Part shown: in pieces, positions 18,125-25,679 of the stretch
Layout of the letters: each line of letters starts with the position of its first letter
Numbering within the stretch: the stretch's first letter is position 1
Source of the DNA: Cytophagaceae bacterium
GTDB lineage: Bacteria; Bacteroidota; Bacteroidia; Cytophagales; Spirosomataceae
Direction: 5' to 3'
Assembly: GCA_027488335.1 (NCBI GenBank)
Contig: JAIYBU010000096.1
Location: 1-59,571, forward strand
DNA: 59,571 nucleotides
Notes under the pieces: generated by a model
Told to the model about the DNA's origin: nothing
What the model saw: only the letters and a program-made list of their open reading frames with translations
The model's database searches: none
Program-made: the position numbers and the translations under genes

Positions 18125-18547
18125 ATGTCTAATTTCCTTATAATTAACAATTTAGAAGTAATAAAGGACTATCATATCGCTCAGATTGATGGACAAAAAG
18201 CACATACCCTCAGAGGTTTCTATGAAGAAGTTGCTAAAGTTCTCGATTTTCCCGAATATTTTGGTTTTAACCTCGATTCATTCGATGAAATGCTCAATGA
18301 TTTATCGTGGTTGGAGCAGACAAAAATTGCAATTTACATCACAAATTCAGATTCATTCGTAGAAAAAGAACGCAATCCCGATAAATTACCGACGTTACTT
18401 GATTTGCTCGACGCCACTTGCGAAGACTGGAAATGGATTGATGAAGACGACGAGATTAATAAAAAAGAATTAGTTGTCGCATTCTCGCCAAGCGAACGCA
18501 TCACCAAACTACTTGATAGCCAAGAAATTAGTTATGAAGTAAAATAA
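18125..18547 (+). CDS. Barstar family ribonuclease inhibitor
   Basis: A 140-residue acidic cytoplasmic protein starting at ATG 18125 (MSNFLIINNLEVIKDYHIAQIDGQKAHTLRGFYEEVAKVLDFPEYFGFNLDSFDEMLNDLSW in sense, shown here only as its conserved features). The IDG, the helix FYEEVAKVLDFPEYFGxNLD and the DEMLNDLSWL helix are the barstar core, whose acidic helix plugs the barnase active site. Placement right behind the barnase-like gene supports an immunity role for precursor retained in the cytoplasm. Confidence 0.85.
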   Translation: MSNFLIINNLEVIKDYHIAQIDGQKAHTLRGFYEEVAKVLDFPEYFGFNLDSFDEMLNDLSWLEQTKIAIYITNSDSFVEKERNPDKLPTLLDLLDATCEDWKWIDEDDEINKKELVVAFSPSERITKLLDSQEISYEVK

Positions 18548-18558
18548 AGTAATTGCCT

Positions 18559-19059
18559 ATGCTCCAACCATACACACTCCGCCAATGGCAATCGGGCGAT
18601 GAAGAATCGCTCACAAAAAATGCCAATAATTATAATATTTGGCGAAATCTGAAAGATACTTTTCCGCATCCTTACACCATCGAAGAAGCTCATGGTTGGG
18701 TAAAAATTGCTCAAAATTCACCCGAAACCTTTGCCATTGTGGTTGATAATAAAGCCGTTGGCGGCATTGGTATTTTACTAAAAGATGATATTTACTGCAA
18801 AAATGCAGAAATAGGCTATTGGTTAGGAGAAGCACATTGGAGCAAAGGAATTACCTCATCAGCCATCACCGAGGTTGTTGAATATACCTTCAAAACCTAC
18901 GATATTCACCGAATTTACGCTGGCGTTTTTGAATATAATCTCGCCTCCATGCGAGTTTTAGAGAAATCAGGTTTTCATAAAGAAGCCATTCTAAAACAAT
19001 CGCTTTTCAAAGAAGGAAAACTTTATGATGAGCATATTTTCGTAAAACTTCGAGTTTAA
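18559..19059 (+). CDS. GNAT family N-acetyltransferase (RimJ/RimL-like)
   Basis: A 166-residue acetyltransferase. ATG 18559 is used rather than a TTG six bases earlier. The order YTLRQWQSGDEESL, IGYWLGEAHWSKGITSSAITEVVEYTF, YDIHRIYAGVFEYNLASMRVLEKSGFHKE is that of RimJ/RimL-like GNATs; the WSKGITSSA segment contacts acetyl-CoA. The acceptor (protein or small amine) is unknown. It starts 11 bases after the barstar stop, so it is co-transcribed, though this may be incidental to the RNase pair. Confidence 0.9.
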   Translation: MLQPYTLRQWQSGDEESLTKNANNYNIWRNLKDTFPHPYTIEEAHGWVKIAQNSPETFAIVVDNKAVGGIGILLKDDIYCKNAEIGYWLGEAHWSKGITSSAITEVVEYTFKTYDIHRIYAGVFEYNLASMRVLEKSGFHKEAILKQSLFKEGKLYDEHIFVKLRV

Positions 19060-19094
19060 AAGTCCTCCTCAATGATAGGACTTAGGTGGGGTTT

Positions 19095-19619
19095 CTACAA
19101 ACGAATTGGCACTTTTACTTCGGTATTATCCCAACGTAAAACCATGTCGGCACCGCCTTCGGCTGCTGCAAAATCAATTTTAAATTGTTCCATCATTTCG
19201 GCGACTTTTCCAACGGGCACATCAACCCTCAGAACATCACGTTTCTCATCATAATTTGTTCCCCACTGTCCCGTTTCGCTGTTTAAGATTACCGTCCATT
19301 TATCAGCATTTGGAATTGTCCAAAGCGTATATTTTCCCGCTTTTAGAGTTTTATCACCTACTTTGATGTCTTGTTTTACTTCAAAGATTGTTGCTTCGTT
19401 TGCACCTGTACGCCAAACTTGACCATAAGGCAATAGTTTTCCAAAAATTTCACGTCCTTTTTTATAAGGTCGGCAATAATCCACTTGCACAGTTAGTCCA
19501 TTTTGGTCAAACTTTGCAGTTTCGGCTGGACTTTTACTCTTTGTGAAAGCTTTAAAACCAAAAAAGGCAATAACCAAACCGGCTACCATAATCAAAATAA
19601 TTTTTACGATTTTGTTCAT
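19095..19619 (-). CDS. DUF2911 family exported protein
   Basis: A 174-residue protein with an N-terminal membrane segment (about 5-25, IVKIILIMVAGLVIAFFGF). The domain that follows has the DUF2911 pattern VDYCRPYKKGREIFGKLLPYGQVWRTGANEATIFEV, then LKAGKYTLWTIPNADKWTVILN and WGTNYDEKRDVLRVDVPV. These are envelope proteins of Bacteroidota whose biochemical role is not established. It converges on the GNAT gene with 35 bases between. Confidence 0.88.
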   Translation of the reverse strand: MNKIVKIILIMVAGLVIAFFGFKAFTKSKSPAETAKFDQNGLTVQVDYCRPYKKGREIFGKLLPYGQVWRTGANEATIFEVKQDIKVGDKTLKAGKYTLWTIPNADKWTVILNSETGQWGTNYDEKRDVLRVDVPVGKVAEMMEQFKIDFAAAEGGADMVLRWDNTEVKVPIRL

Positions 19620-19936
19620 TTTTGAGAAGAGATTTAGTTTCTCTAAACAAACAACGTATAGTATTAGAATAGTTCAAAGAAAACACGGCATAATACTTTC
19701 TTGTATTATGAACGAATAAAACATATCTCTATCAATAATGTATCAAACCGTCATTTTATGAGCTTTCTCAAAAAAAAATCAGATTATTCAATGAATTCCC
19801 CTCGAAAAGCGACAAATTTGCATTGAACGAACAGTTTTGGCTTTTAGAGTGTTTAGAATGTAAGCCTCAGTTGAAGACTGATAACAGAAATGTAGCCCAG
19901 CGGAGTACCTCCCGTTAATAATTGTTAATTGAATCT
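19620..19936. other. Divergent intergenic region before mutL
   Basis: 317 bases without an ORF. It contains a perfect eight-pair hairpin CATAATAC-tttctt-GTATTATG at 19689-19710 and a near-consensus -7 box CAAATTTG at 19813-19820 that may serve mutL. Nothing else supportable. Confidence 0.6.
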
Positions 19937-21847
19937 ATGCTCGATATTATTCATTTACTACCCGACTCAATAGCCAATCAGATTGCGGCAGGAGAAGTTG
20001 TGCAGCGACCAGCGTCGGTGGTGAAAGAACTTTTGGAAAATTCGATTGATGCCCGTGCCAATAATATACAATTGATTGTAAAAGATGCGGGGCGAACGCT
20101 CATTCAAGTAATTGACGACGGAATGGGTATGTCGGCTACCGATGCTCGTATGAGCTTCGAGCGACACGCTACTTCAAAAATCCGCACCGCCGATGACCTT
20201 TTCTCAATTCTGACGATGGGTTTTCGTGGCGAAGCCCTGGCTTCGATTGCAGCCATTGCCCAAGTAGAACTTCGCAGTCGCCGAATGATTGACGAAGTAG
20301 GTACAATGATTCGCATCGAAGGTTCGGAAATAAAAAGTCAGGAATCGGTCTCTTGTACAAAAGGCACTAATTTTCAAGTCAAAAATTTATTTTTTAATGT
20401 TCCCGCTCGACGTAATTTTCTAAAATCTAATCCCGTCGAGATGAAACATATTCTTGACGAATTTCAACGAGTTTCGCTGGCTCATCCAGAAGTTGCTTTT
20501 ACACTTTATCATAATGATGTAGAAGTTTATAACCTTCCTGCGGGAAAACTTAGCCGTAGAATTATTGATATTTTCGGAAAAGCCTACCGTGAACAATTGG
20601 CAAGTTGTGACGAAGAAACGCCATTTGTGAATATTTCGGGCTACGTTGGCAAACCAGAATCAGCTAAAAAAGGCCGTGGCGAACAGTTTTTCTTCGTAAA
20701 CAAGCGTTTTATCAAGCATAATTATTTGCACCACGCTGTGTTGAGTGCTTTTGATGCCACAATTCCCGAGGGTAGCAGTCCATTTTATGTCTTGTTTATC
20801 GAAATCGACCCATCGCACGTTGATGTAAACATTCATCCGACTAAAACTGAGATAAAATTTGATGACGAACGAGCCGTTTATGCCATTATTCGCTCAGCAG
20901 TTAGGAGAGCAATCGGGGTATATAACCTCACGCCAACGATAGATTTTGAGTCGGATATAAATTTTGCAAATCTTACAAATACCAATCGTTTCACCGATTC
21001 ACCCAACCCCATCAGTCCATCCTTTTCGGGTTTATCCGATTTTGAAAATGCTCGTCCTTCATCGCAACAAGGTTCATATCAACCTCAGCGAGATGAAGTT
21101 TACAGAGACAAGAGAGATAATACCTCTTCAAATACCGAAAACTGGCGAAAACTTTTTGATGGTTTAGAAGGGTTCAAGCCCAATAATCAAGCAAGCTTAG
21201 GGTTTGATTCTGAACCAATGACGATGGGAAGTAAAGCCAACGATATTTCGGACGAAAGCCGTAGAATTGCCGAAATCCAAGAAATCAGTGCTATTCAGAT
21301 ACAAAATCGTTTTATTGTAGCACAAGCTAAAAGCGGTATGATGCTTATCGACCAACGAGCCGCTTATGAGCGAATTTTATATGAAAAATATTACAACAAT
21401 TTAAAAAACAAAAAATCGTTTACTCAACAACTCCTTTTTCCGAAAACCTTAGATTTACAGCCCGCTGATTATCAGTTGGTCATGGAAATTCAAGAGGAAA
21501 TAAGGGCTTTGGGCTTCTCGTTTGAAGAATTTGGGCAACATACCATCAAAATCAATGGTGTTCCGCCCGAAGTACAAGAAGAAAACGAAAAAGAAATTTT
21601 TGAGGGTTTGGTACAACAATACAAAACCAATCAGACCGATTTACAGTTGGATAGATTAGAAAACGTAGCTCGTTCGTTCTCGAAACGTTCGTCATCAAAG
21701 TACATGAGCGAACTATCAAAAATTGAAATAAATCTGCTAATCCATCAACTTTTCGAAACCGCTGTTCCGAGCTATACGCCTAATGGTGAACCAATTATGA
21801 CTATTTTGTCGTTAGACCAATTAGCCGAACTATTGAACCGAAAATAG
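19937..21847 (+). CDS. mutL: DNA mismatch repair protein MutL
   Basis: A 636-residue protein; ATG 19937 (MLDIIHLLPDSIANQIAAGEVV) is preferred to a TTG 15 bases earlier. The GHKL ATPase motifs are intact: ELLENSIDA, DDGMGM, FRGEAL, and the NVHPTK-type DVNIHPTKTEIKFDDE. A proline/serine-rich linker separates the C-terminal dimerisation domain. The nuclease site of endonuclease-type MutL looks degraded: DQHA(X)2E(X)4E is DQRAAYERILYE near 471, and the CPHGRP metal site is TPNGEP near 614. It likely acts as a matchmaker with MutS without nicking. Followed by a rhomboid gene 45 bases later. Confidence 0.96.
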   Translation: MLDIIHLLPDSIANQIAAGEVVQRPASVVKELLENSIDARANNIQLIVKDAGRTLIQVIDDGMGMSATDARMSFERHATSKIRTADDLFSILTMGFRGEALASIAAIAQVELRSRRMIDEVGTMIRIEGSEIKSQESVSCTKGTNFQVKNLFFNVPARRNFLKSNPVEMKHILDEFQRVSLAHPEVAFTLYHNDVEVYNLPAGKLSRRIIDIFGKAYREQLASCDEETPFVNISGYVGKPESAKKGRGEQFFFVNKRFIKHNYLHHAVLSAFDATIPEGSSPFYVLFIEIDPSHVDVNIHPTKTEIKFDDERAVYAIIRSAVRRAIGVYNLTPTIDFESDINFANLTNTNRFTDSPNPISPSFSGLSDFENARPSSQQGSYQPQRDEVYRDKRDNTSSNTENWRKLFDGLEGFKPNNQASLGFDSEPMTMGSKANDISDESRRIAEIQEISAIQIQNRFIVAQAKSGMMLIDQRAAYERILYEKYYNNLKNKKSFTQQLLFPKTLDLQPADYQLVMEIQEEIRALGFSFEEFGQHTIKINGVPPEVQEENEKEIFEGLVQQYKTNQTDLQLDRLENVARSFSKRSSSKYMSELSKIEINLLIHQLFETAVPSYTPNGEPIMTILSLDQLAELLNRK

Positions 21848-21892
21848 TGATTTTAAGTTTAACGAAAAAGCTACTTTAACCAAAATTACGAT

Positions 21893-22531
21893 ATGTTTCA
21901 AGTTACACCCATTGTTCGTAACTTATTGATAGCAAATATTGCTGTTTATTTAGTACAGAGTTTTTTAAGAATAGATTTAGCCACAATTTTTGGTTATCAT
22001 ACCTTTTCGTTGCACGAAATGGGACTTTTCAACCCTGTTCAGATTTTCTCTTATATGTTTCTGCATTCAGGTACGAGGCATATTTTCAGCAACATGTTTG
22101 GTTTGTTTATGTTTGGCCCAATGCTCGAACATTTCTTAGGGAGCAAGCGTTTTCTGATTTTATACATTGTATCGGGTATTGGGGCATGTTTGCTTCACGG
22201 AGCGATAAGTCTTTATGAAATTTCACAATTTGCTATTGATTCTCCCGAATACACCATGATGATGAGTATTCCTATGGTGGGAGCTTCGGGAGCAATTTTT
22301 GGAATGCTGGGGGCATTTGCCAGATTATTCCCAAATACCGAAATGATTATTTTCCCCCTTCCTATACCCGTAAAAGCAAAATATTTAGTATCTTTATATG
22401 CTCTTTTCGAGATTTTCTCGGGTGTCTATAATGTCATGCCAGGGGTTGCACATTTTGCCCACATCGGTGGTTTAATTTTTGGGATATTATTGATTAATTA
22501 TTGGAACAAAAAGAAAGATAGATTTTATTAA
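21893..22531 (+). CDS. Rhomboid family intramembrane serine protease (canonical)
   Basis: A 212-residue polytopic protein. The active site is complete: Ser132 in VGASGAIFGMLG and His188 in FAHIGGLIFG, with the helix 2 motif HIFSNMFGLFMFG. Six membrane helices are predicted. Rhomboids cleave single-span membrane proteins near their membrane entry. It shares an operon with the second rhomboid, whose start lies two bases after this stop. Confidence 0.93.
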   Translation: MFQVTPIVRNLLIANIAVYLVQSFLRIDLATIFGYHTFSLHEMGLFNPVQIFSYMFLHSGTRHIFSNMFGLFMFGPMLEHFLGSKRFLILYIVSGIGACLLHGAISLYEISQFAIDSPEYTMMMSIPMVGASGAIFGMLGAFARLFPNTEMIIFPLPIPVKAKYLVSLYALFEIFSGVYNVMPGVAHFAHIGGLIFGILLINYWNKKKDRFY

Positions 22532-22533
22532 CA

Positions 22534-23442
22534 GTGGCAAGTTTCATTGACGACATAAAGAGTCCGTTTAAAAAAGGAAACACATTGATGCAACTCATGC
22601 TCATCAATACAGGTGTTTTTTTATCTTTAATTTTAATTGGTTTTATTTTTTCCTTTGCTCCGAGTGGCGGAACAATTAGTAAAATTATCAACGATAATTT
22701 TGAGTTGATTGCTCCAATTAAATTATTCATTCGTAAACCTTGGACGATTCTTACTTACTGCTTTACGCACAATGGTTTTTTTCACTTACTTTTCAATATG
22801 CTTTCGTTATTTTGGTTCGGAACTCTCGTGCAGGAATTTATTGGAAGCAGAAAATTATTGAATATTTACCTCATTGGTGGAATCATCAGCGGTTTGATTT
22901 ACATCGCTGTTTATAATTTATTGGCTTTATCTCCTCAGCTAAACAACATTAGTCCAACTATTTTGGGGGCTTCAGCGGCGGTATATGCCGTAATGTTTGC
23001 GGCAGTTGCTCTACTTCCTGAATATGAGTTTTATTTATTCGGAATCGTACTTATCAAAATCAAATATCTTGCTTGGGCTTTCCTGATTATCTCTTTTGTA
23101 GTTCCAAGTAGCGGAATCTCGCACTTAGGTGGAGCAATAGCGGGTTATTCATACATTTATTTATTACGCCGAGGAACAGACTTAGGTAGTCCAATAGAAA
23201 CCATTAGCGATTGGTGGAGCAATCTTTGGAGACCAAAACCACAAGTAAAAATTCCGCAAAGAAAATACAGCGAGTCAACGGTTGCGAGCAAAAGCGGTAG
23301 CAGCACAAAACTCGACCCTAATTATTTCCCTGACCAAGATGAGGTTGATGCTATTTTGGACAAAATAAGCAAATCAGGCTACGAAAGTCTCACAAAAGAA
23401 GAAAAACAAAAACTCTACAGAGCAAGTCAAAAGAAAGATTAA
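22534..23442 (+). CDS. Rhomboid family protease with C-terminal cytosolic tail (GASA variant)
   Basis: A 302-residue protein with a GTG start two bases after the upstream stop, indicating translational coupling. The catalytic Ser147 lies in LGASAAVYAVMF (GxSA rather than GxSG) and the base His197 in GISHLGGAIAGY. The helix 2 motif is FFHLLFNMLSLFWFG. After the last helix there is a roughly 75-residue hydrophilic tail ending EVDAILDKISKSGYESLTKEEKQKLYRASQKKD, a module often attached to Bacteroidota rhomboids. The GxSA motif may alter activity but both dyad residues are present. Confidence 0.9.
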   Translation: MASFIDDIKSPFKKGNTLMQLMLINTGVFLSLILIGFIFSFAPSGGTISKIINDNFELIAPIKLFIRKPWTILTYCFTHNGFFHLLFNMLSLFWFGTLVQEFIGSRKLLNIYLIGGIISGLIYIAVYNLLALSPQLNNISPTILGASAAVYAVMFAAVALLPEYEFYLFGIVLIKIKYLAWAFLIISFVVPSSGISHLGGAIAGYSYIYLLRRGTDLGSPIETISDWWSNLWRPKPQVKIPQRKYSESTVASKSGSSTKLDPNYFPDQDEVDAILDKISKSGYESLTKEEKQKLYRASQKKD

Positions 23443-23459
23443 AGTTTCTAAATTTTCCG

Positions 23460-23467
23460 TACATTTG
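23460..23467 (+). promoter_or_regulatory. -7 box TACATTTG of dxs
   Basis: Matches TAnnTTTG; transcription would start near 23474, just before a structured leader. Confidence 0.5.
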
Positions 23468-23480
23468 TAATCTTATTTAC

Positions 23481-23550
23481 ACTTCAAAGTCTGAATACTT
23501 AGATAGTCAGACAGAAATGTACGCGTATACGTAAATTTTCTCTTTGAAGT
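23481..23550 (+). promoter_or_regulatory. Three-way-junction-like leader element of dxs
   Basis: ACTTCAAAG (23481-23489) pairs perfectly with CTTTGAAGT (23542-23550) and encloses two smaller hairpins: GTCTGA/TCAGAC (23489-23494, 23507-23512) and TACG/CGTA (23520-23523, 23530-23533). It lies between the promoter and the ATG, 61 bases before the start. No known riboswitch class is recognised. Confidence 0.4.
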
Positions 23551-23611
23551 CGAACAATTTTAGCTGTATAGAGTTTTAAAAAGACAATCTAACCTTAACT
23601 GGTCAAAAGAT

Positions 23612-25543
23612 ATGCTCATAACGCCTGGTGAAATTTTAAAAAACATCAACATTCCTGCCGATTTACGAAACGTTGACCGTACGAAACTTCCACAAGTAGC
23701 CGACGAACTCCGCCAATACATCATCGACATGGTTTCTGTCTATGGTGGGCACTTTAGCTCAAGCTTGGGTGTAGTCGAACTTACGGTTGCTTTGCACTAT
23801 GTTTTTAATACACCCGACGACCAACTCGTTTGGGATGTAGGCCACCAAGCATATGGACACAAAATCTTGACAGGACGACGTGAGAACTTTCACACGAATC
23901 GTCTTTATGGTGGGTTATCTGGCTTTCCGAAAAGAAAAGAAAGTGAGTACGATGCTTTTGGTGTAGGGCATTCTTCAACCTCTATTTCAGCGGCAGTCGG
24001 CATGGCAGTTGGCTCTAATCATAATGGAGAAAAACAACGCCAGCACATTGCTATCATCGGCGATGGTTCGATGACCGCAGGGATGGCTTTTGAAGGGATG
24101 AACCATGCAGGTGCATTGAAAGATGCCAACGTGCTGATTATCTTGAACGATAACTGCATGGCCATCGACCCGAATGTGGGTGCATTGAAAGAGTATTTGA
24201 CCGATATTACGACCTCAAAGACATACAATAACGTAAAAGATGATGTTTGGCAGCTACTCGGCAAAATGAGTACATTTGGCACGAGTGCCAGAAAGATTGT
24301 AGCCAAAATCGAAAATGCAATGAAAGGTGCTTTGCTGAGCCAAAGCAATTTCTTTGAAGCATTAAACTTACGTTATTTTGGCCCGATTGATGGCCACGAC
24401 ATTGACCATTTGGTGAGTGTCTTAGAGGATTTAAAGAATATTCCTGGCCCGAAAATTCTTCACTGCCTAACGGTGAAAGGAAAAGGCTACGCTCCTGCCG
24501 AAAAAGAACAAACCAAATGGCACGCCCCTGGACTTTTTGATAAAGTAACGGGCGTAATTCAGAAAAAAGTTTACGACAAGCCAATGCCGCCAAAGTACCA
24601 AGATGTATTTGGTAATACCATTGTAGAATTGGCCGAAAAGAATGATAAAATTGTGGGAGTAACGCCTGCGATGCCATCGGGTTCTTCGTTGAACATCATG
24701 ATGAAAGCTATGCCCGACCGTGCATTCGATGTAGGTATTGCAGAACAACACGCCGTTACGTTTTCGGCAGGTATGGCTACTCGTGATTTGGTTGTTTATT
24801 GCAATATTTACTCAAGTTTCATGCAGCGTGCCTACGACCAAGTGATTCACGACGTATGTTTGCAGCAACTTCCAGTCATTTTCTGCCTCGACCGTGCGGG
24901 TTTTGCAGGTGCCGATGGCCCTACGCACCATGGAGCGTACGACATTGCCTATATGCGTTGTATTCCGCACATGGTGGTGGCTTCGCCGATGGACGAAGAA
25001 GAATTACGTAATTTGATGTTTACCTTCCAATTAGAAGAAACTCAAAAATTAAAAACTGCCTTTACGATTCGTTATCCGAGAGGTGAAGGCGTGATGCCAG
25101 ACTGGAAACGTCCCTTCCAAAAACTTAAAATCGGAAGAGGACGCAAAATAAAAGATGGTGAAGAAGTAGCAATCTTGACAATCGGCCACATCGGTAATTA
25201 TGCAGTAAAAGCCTGCGAAATGCTCGAAAAAGAAGGATTAAATCCTGCTCACTATGATTTAAGATTTGTGAAACCACTCGATGAGGCGATGCTTCACGAA
25301 GTTTTCCAAAAATTCGACCGAGTGATAACCGTAGAAGATGGCTGTCTGCAAGGCGGTATGGGAAGTGCTGTATTGGAATTTATGATTGATAACGGCTACA
25401 CCGCCAAAGTAAAACGTTTGGGTATTCCTGACCGCATCGTTGAACACGGTGAGCAAATCGAACTCCAACGTGAATGTGGTTTCGACCCTACAGGTATTGC
25501 CAATGCCGTGCGTGAATTCGCAATAAATGCTGTTTTGATTTGA
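23612..25543 (+). CDS. dxs: 1-deoxy-D-xylulose-5-phosphate synthase
   Basis: A 643-residue thiamin-diphosphate enzyme that condenses pyruvate and glyceraldehyde-3-phosphate, the first step of the MEP isoprenoid pathway. Recognisable: VWDVGHQAYGHKILTGRR, the ThDP/Mg site GDGSMTAGMAFEGMNHAG, the transketolase pyrimidine domain with GIAEQHAVTFSAGMA and FAGADGPTHHGAYDIAYMR, and the C-terminal domain with VKRLGIPDR. Length is typical. Own promoter and a structured leader 5' of it; a terminator follows. Confidence 0.97.
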   Translation: MLITPGEILKNINIPADLRNVDRTKLPQVADELRQYIIDMVSVYGGHFSSSLGVVELTVALHYVFNTPDDQLVWDVGHQAYGHKILTGRRENFHTNRLYGGLSGFPKRKESEYDAFGVGHSSTSISAAVGMAVGSNHNGEKQRQHIAIIGDGSMTAGMAFEGMNHAGALKDANVLIILNDNCMAIDPNVGALKEYLTDITTSKTYNNVKDDVWQLLGKMSTFGTSARKIVAKIENAMKGALLSQSNFFEALNLRYFGPIDGHDIDHLVSVLEDLKNIPGPKILHCLTVKGKGYAPAEKEQTKWHAPGLFDKVTGVIQKKVYDKPMPPKYQDVFGNTIVELAEKNDKIVGVTPAMPSGSSLNIMMKAMPDRAFDVGIAEQHAVTFSAGMATRDLVVYCNIYSSFMQRAYDQVIHDVCLQQLPVIFCLDRAGFAGADGPTHHGAYDIAYMRCIPHMVVASPMDEEELRNLMFTFQLEETQKLKTAFTIRYPRGEGVMPDWKRPFQKLKIGRGRKIKDGEEVAILTIGHIGNYAVKACEMLEKEGLNPAHYDLRFVKPLDEAMLHEVFQKFDRVITVEDGCLQGGMGSAVLEFMIDNGYTAKVKRLGIPDRIVEHGEQIELQRECGFDPTGIANAVREFAINAVLI

Positions 25544-25577
25544 TAAACTGTTCAGACGTGTTCACTAAGATATAACT

Positions 25578-25616
25578 AAAAAGCTTTAACTCATTAAAAA
25601 CGGGTTAAGGCTTTTT
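25578..25616 (+). terminator. Terminator after dxs
   Basis: AAAAAGCTTTAACTC pairs with GGGTTAAGGCTTTTT (two G:U pairs) across a nine-base loop; the stem ends in T. Confidence 0.8.
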
Positions 25617-25647
25617 AGTTTCTGAACCACCACCGCAGTTTTTTCGT

Positions 25648-25655
25648 TATCTTTG
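25648..25655 (+). promoter_or_regulatory. -7 box TATCTTTG of uvrA
   Basis: Matches TAnnTTTG, 25 bases before the GTG start at 25680. Confidence 0.6.
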
Positions 25656-25679
25656 TAGGAAAAACTGAGCAAAGAAATA

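Noticed and set aside
19060-19083. Terminator between GNAT and DUF2911
   Set aside because: AAGTCCT/AGGACTT is only seven pairs and lacks a clear T run on either strand.
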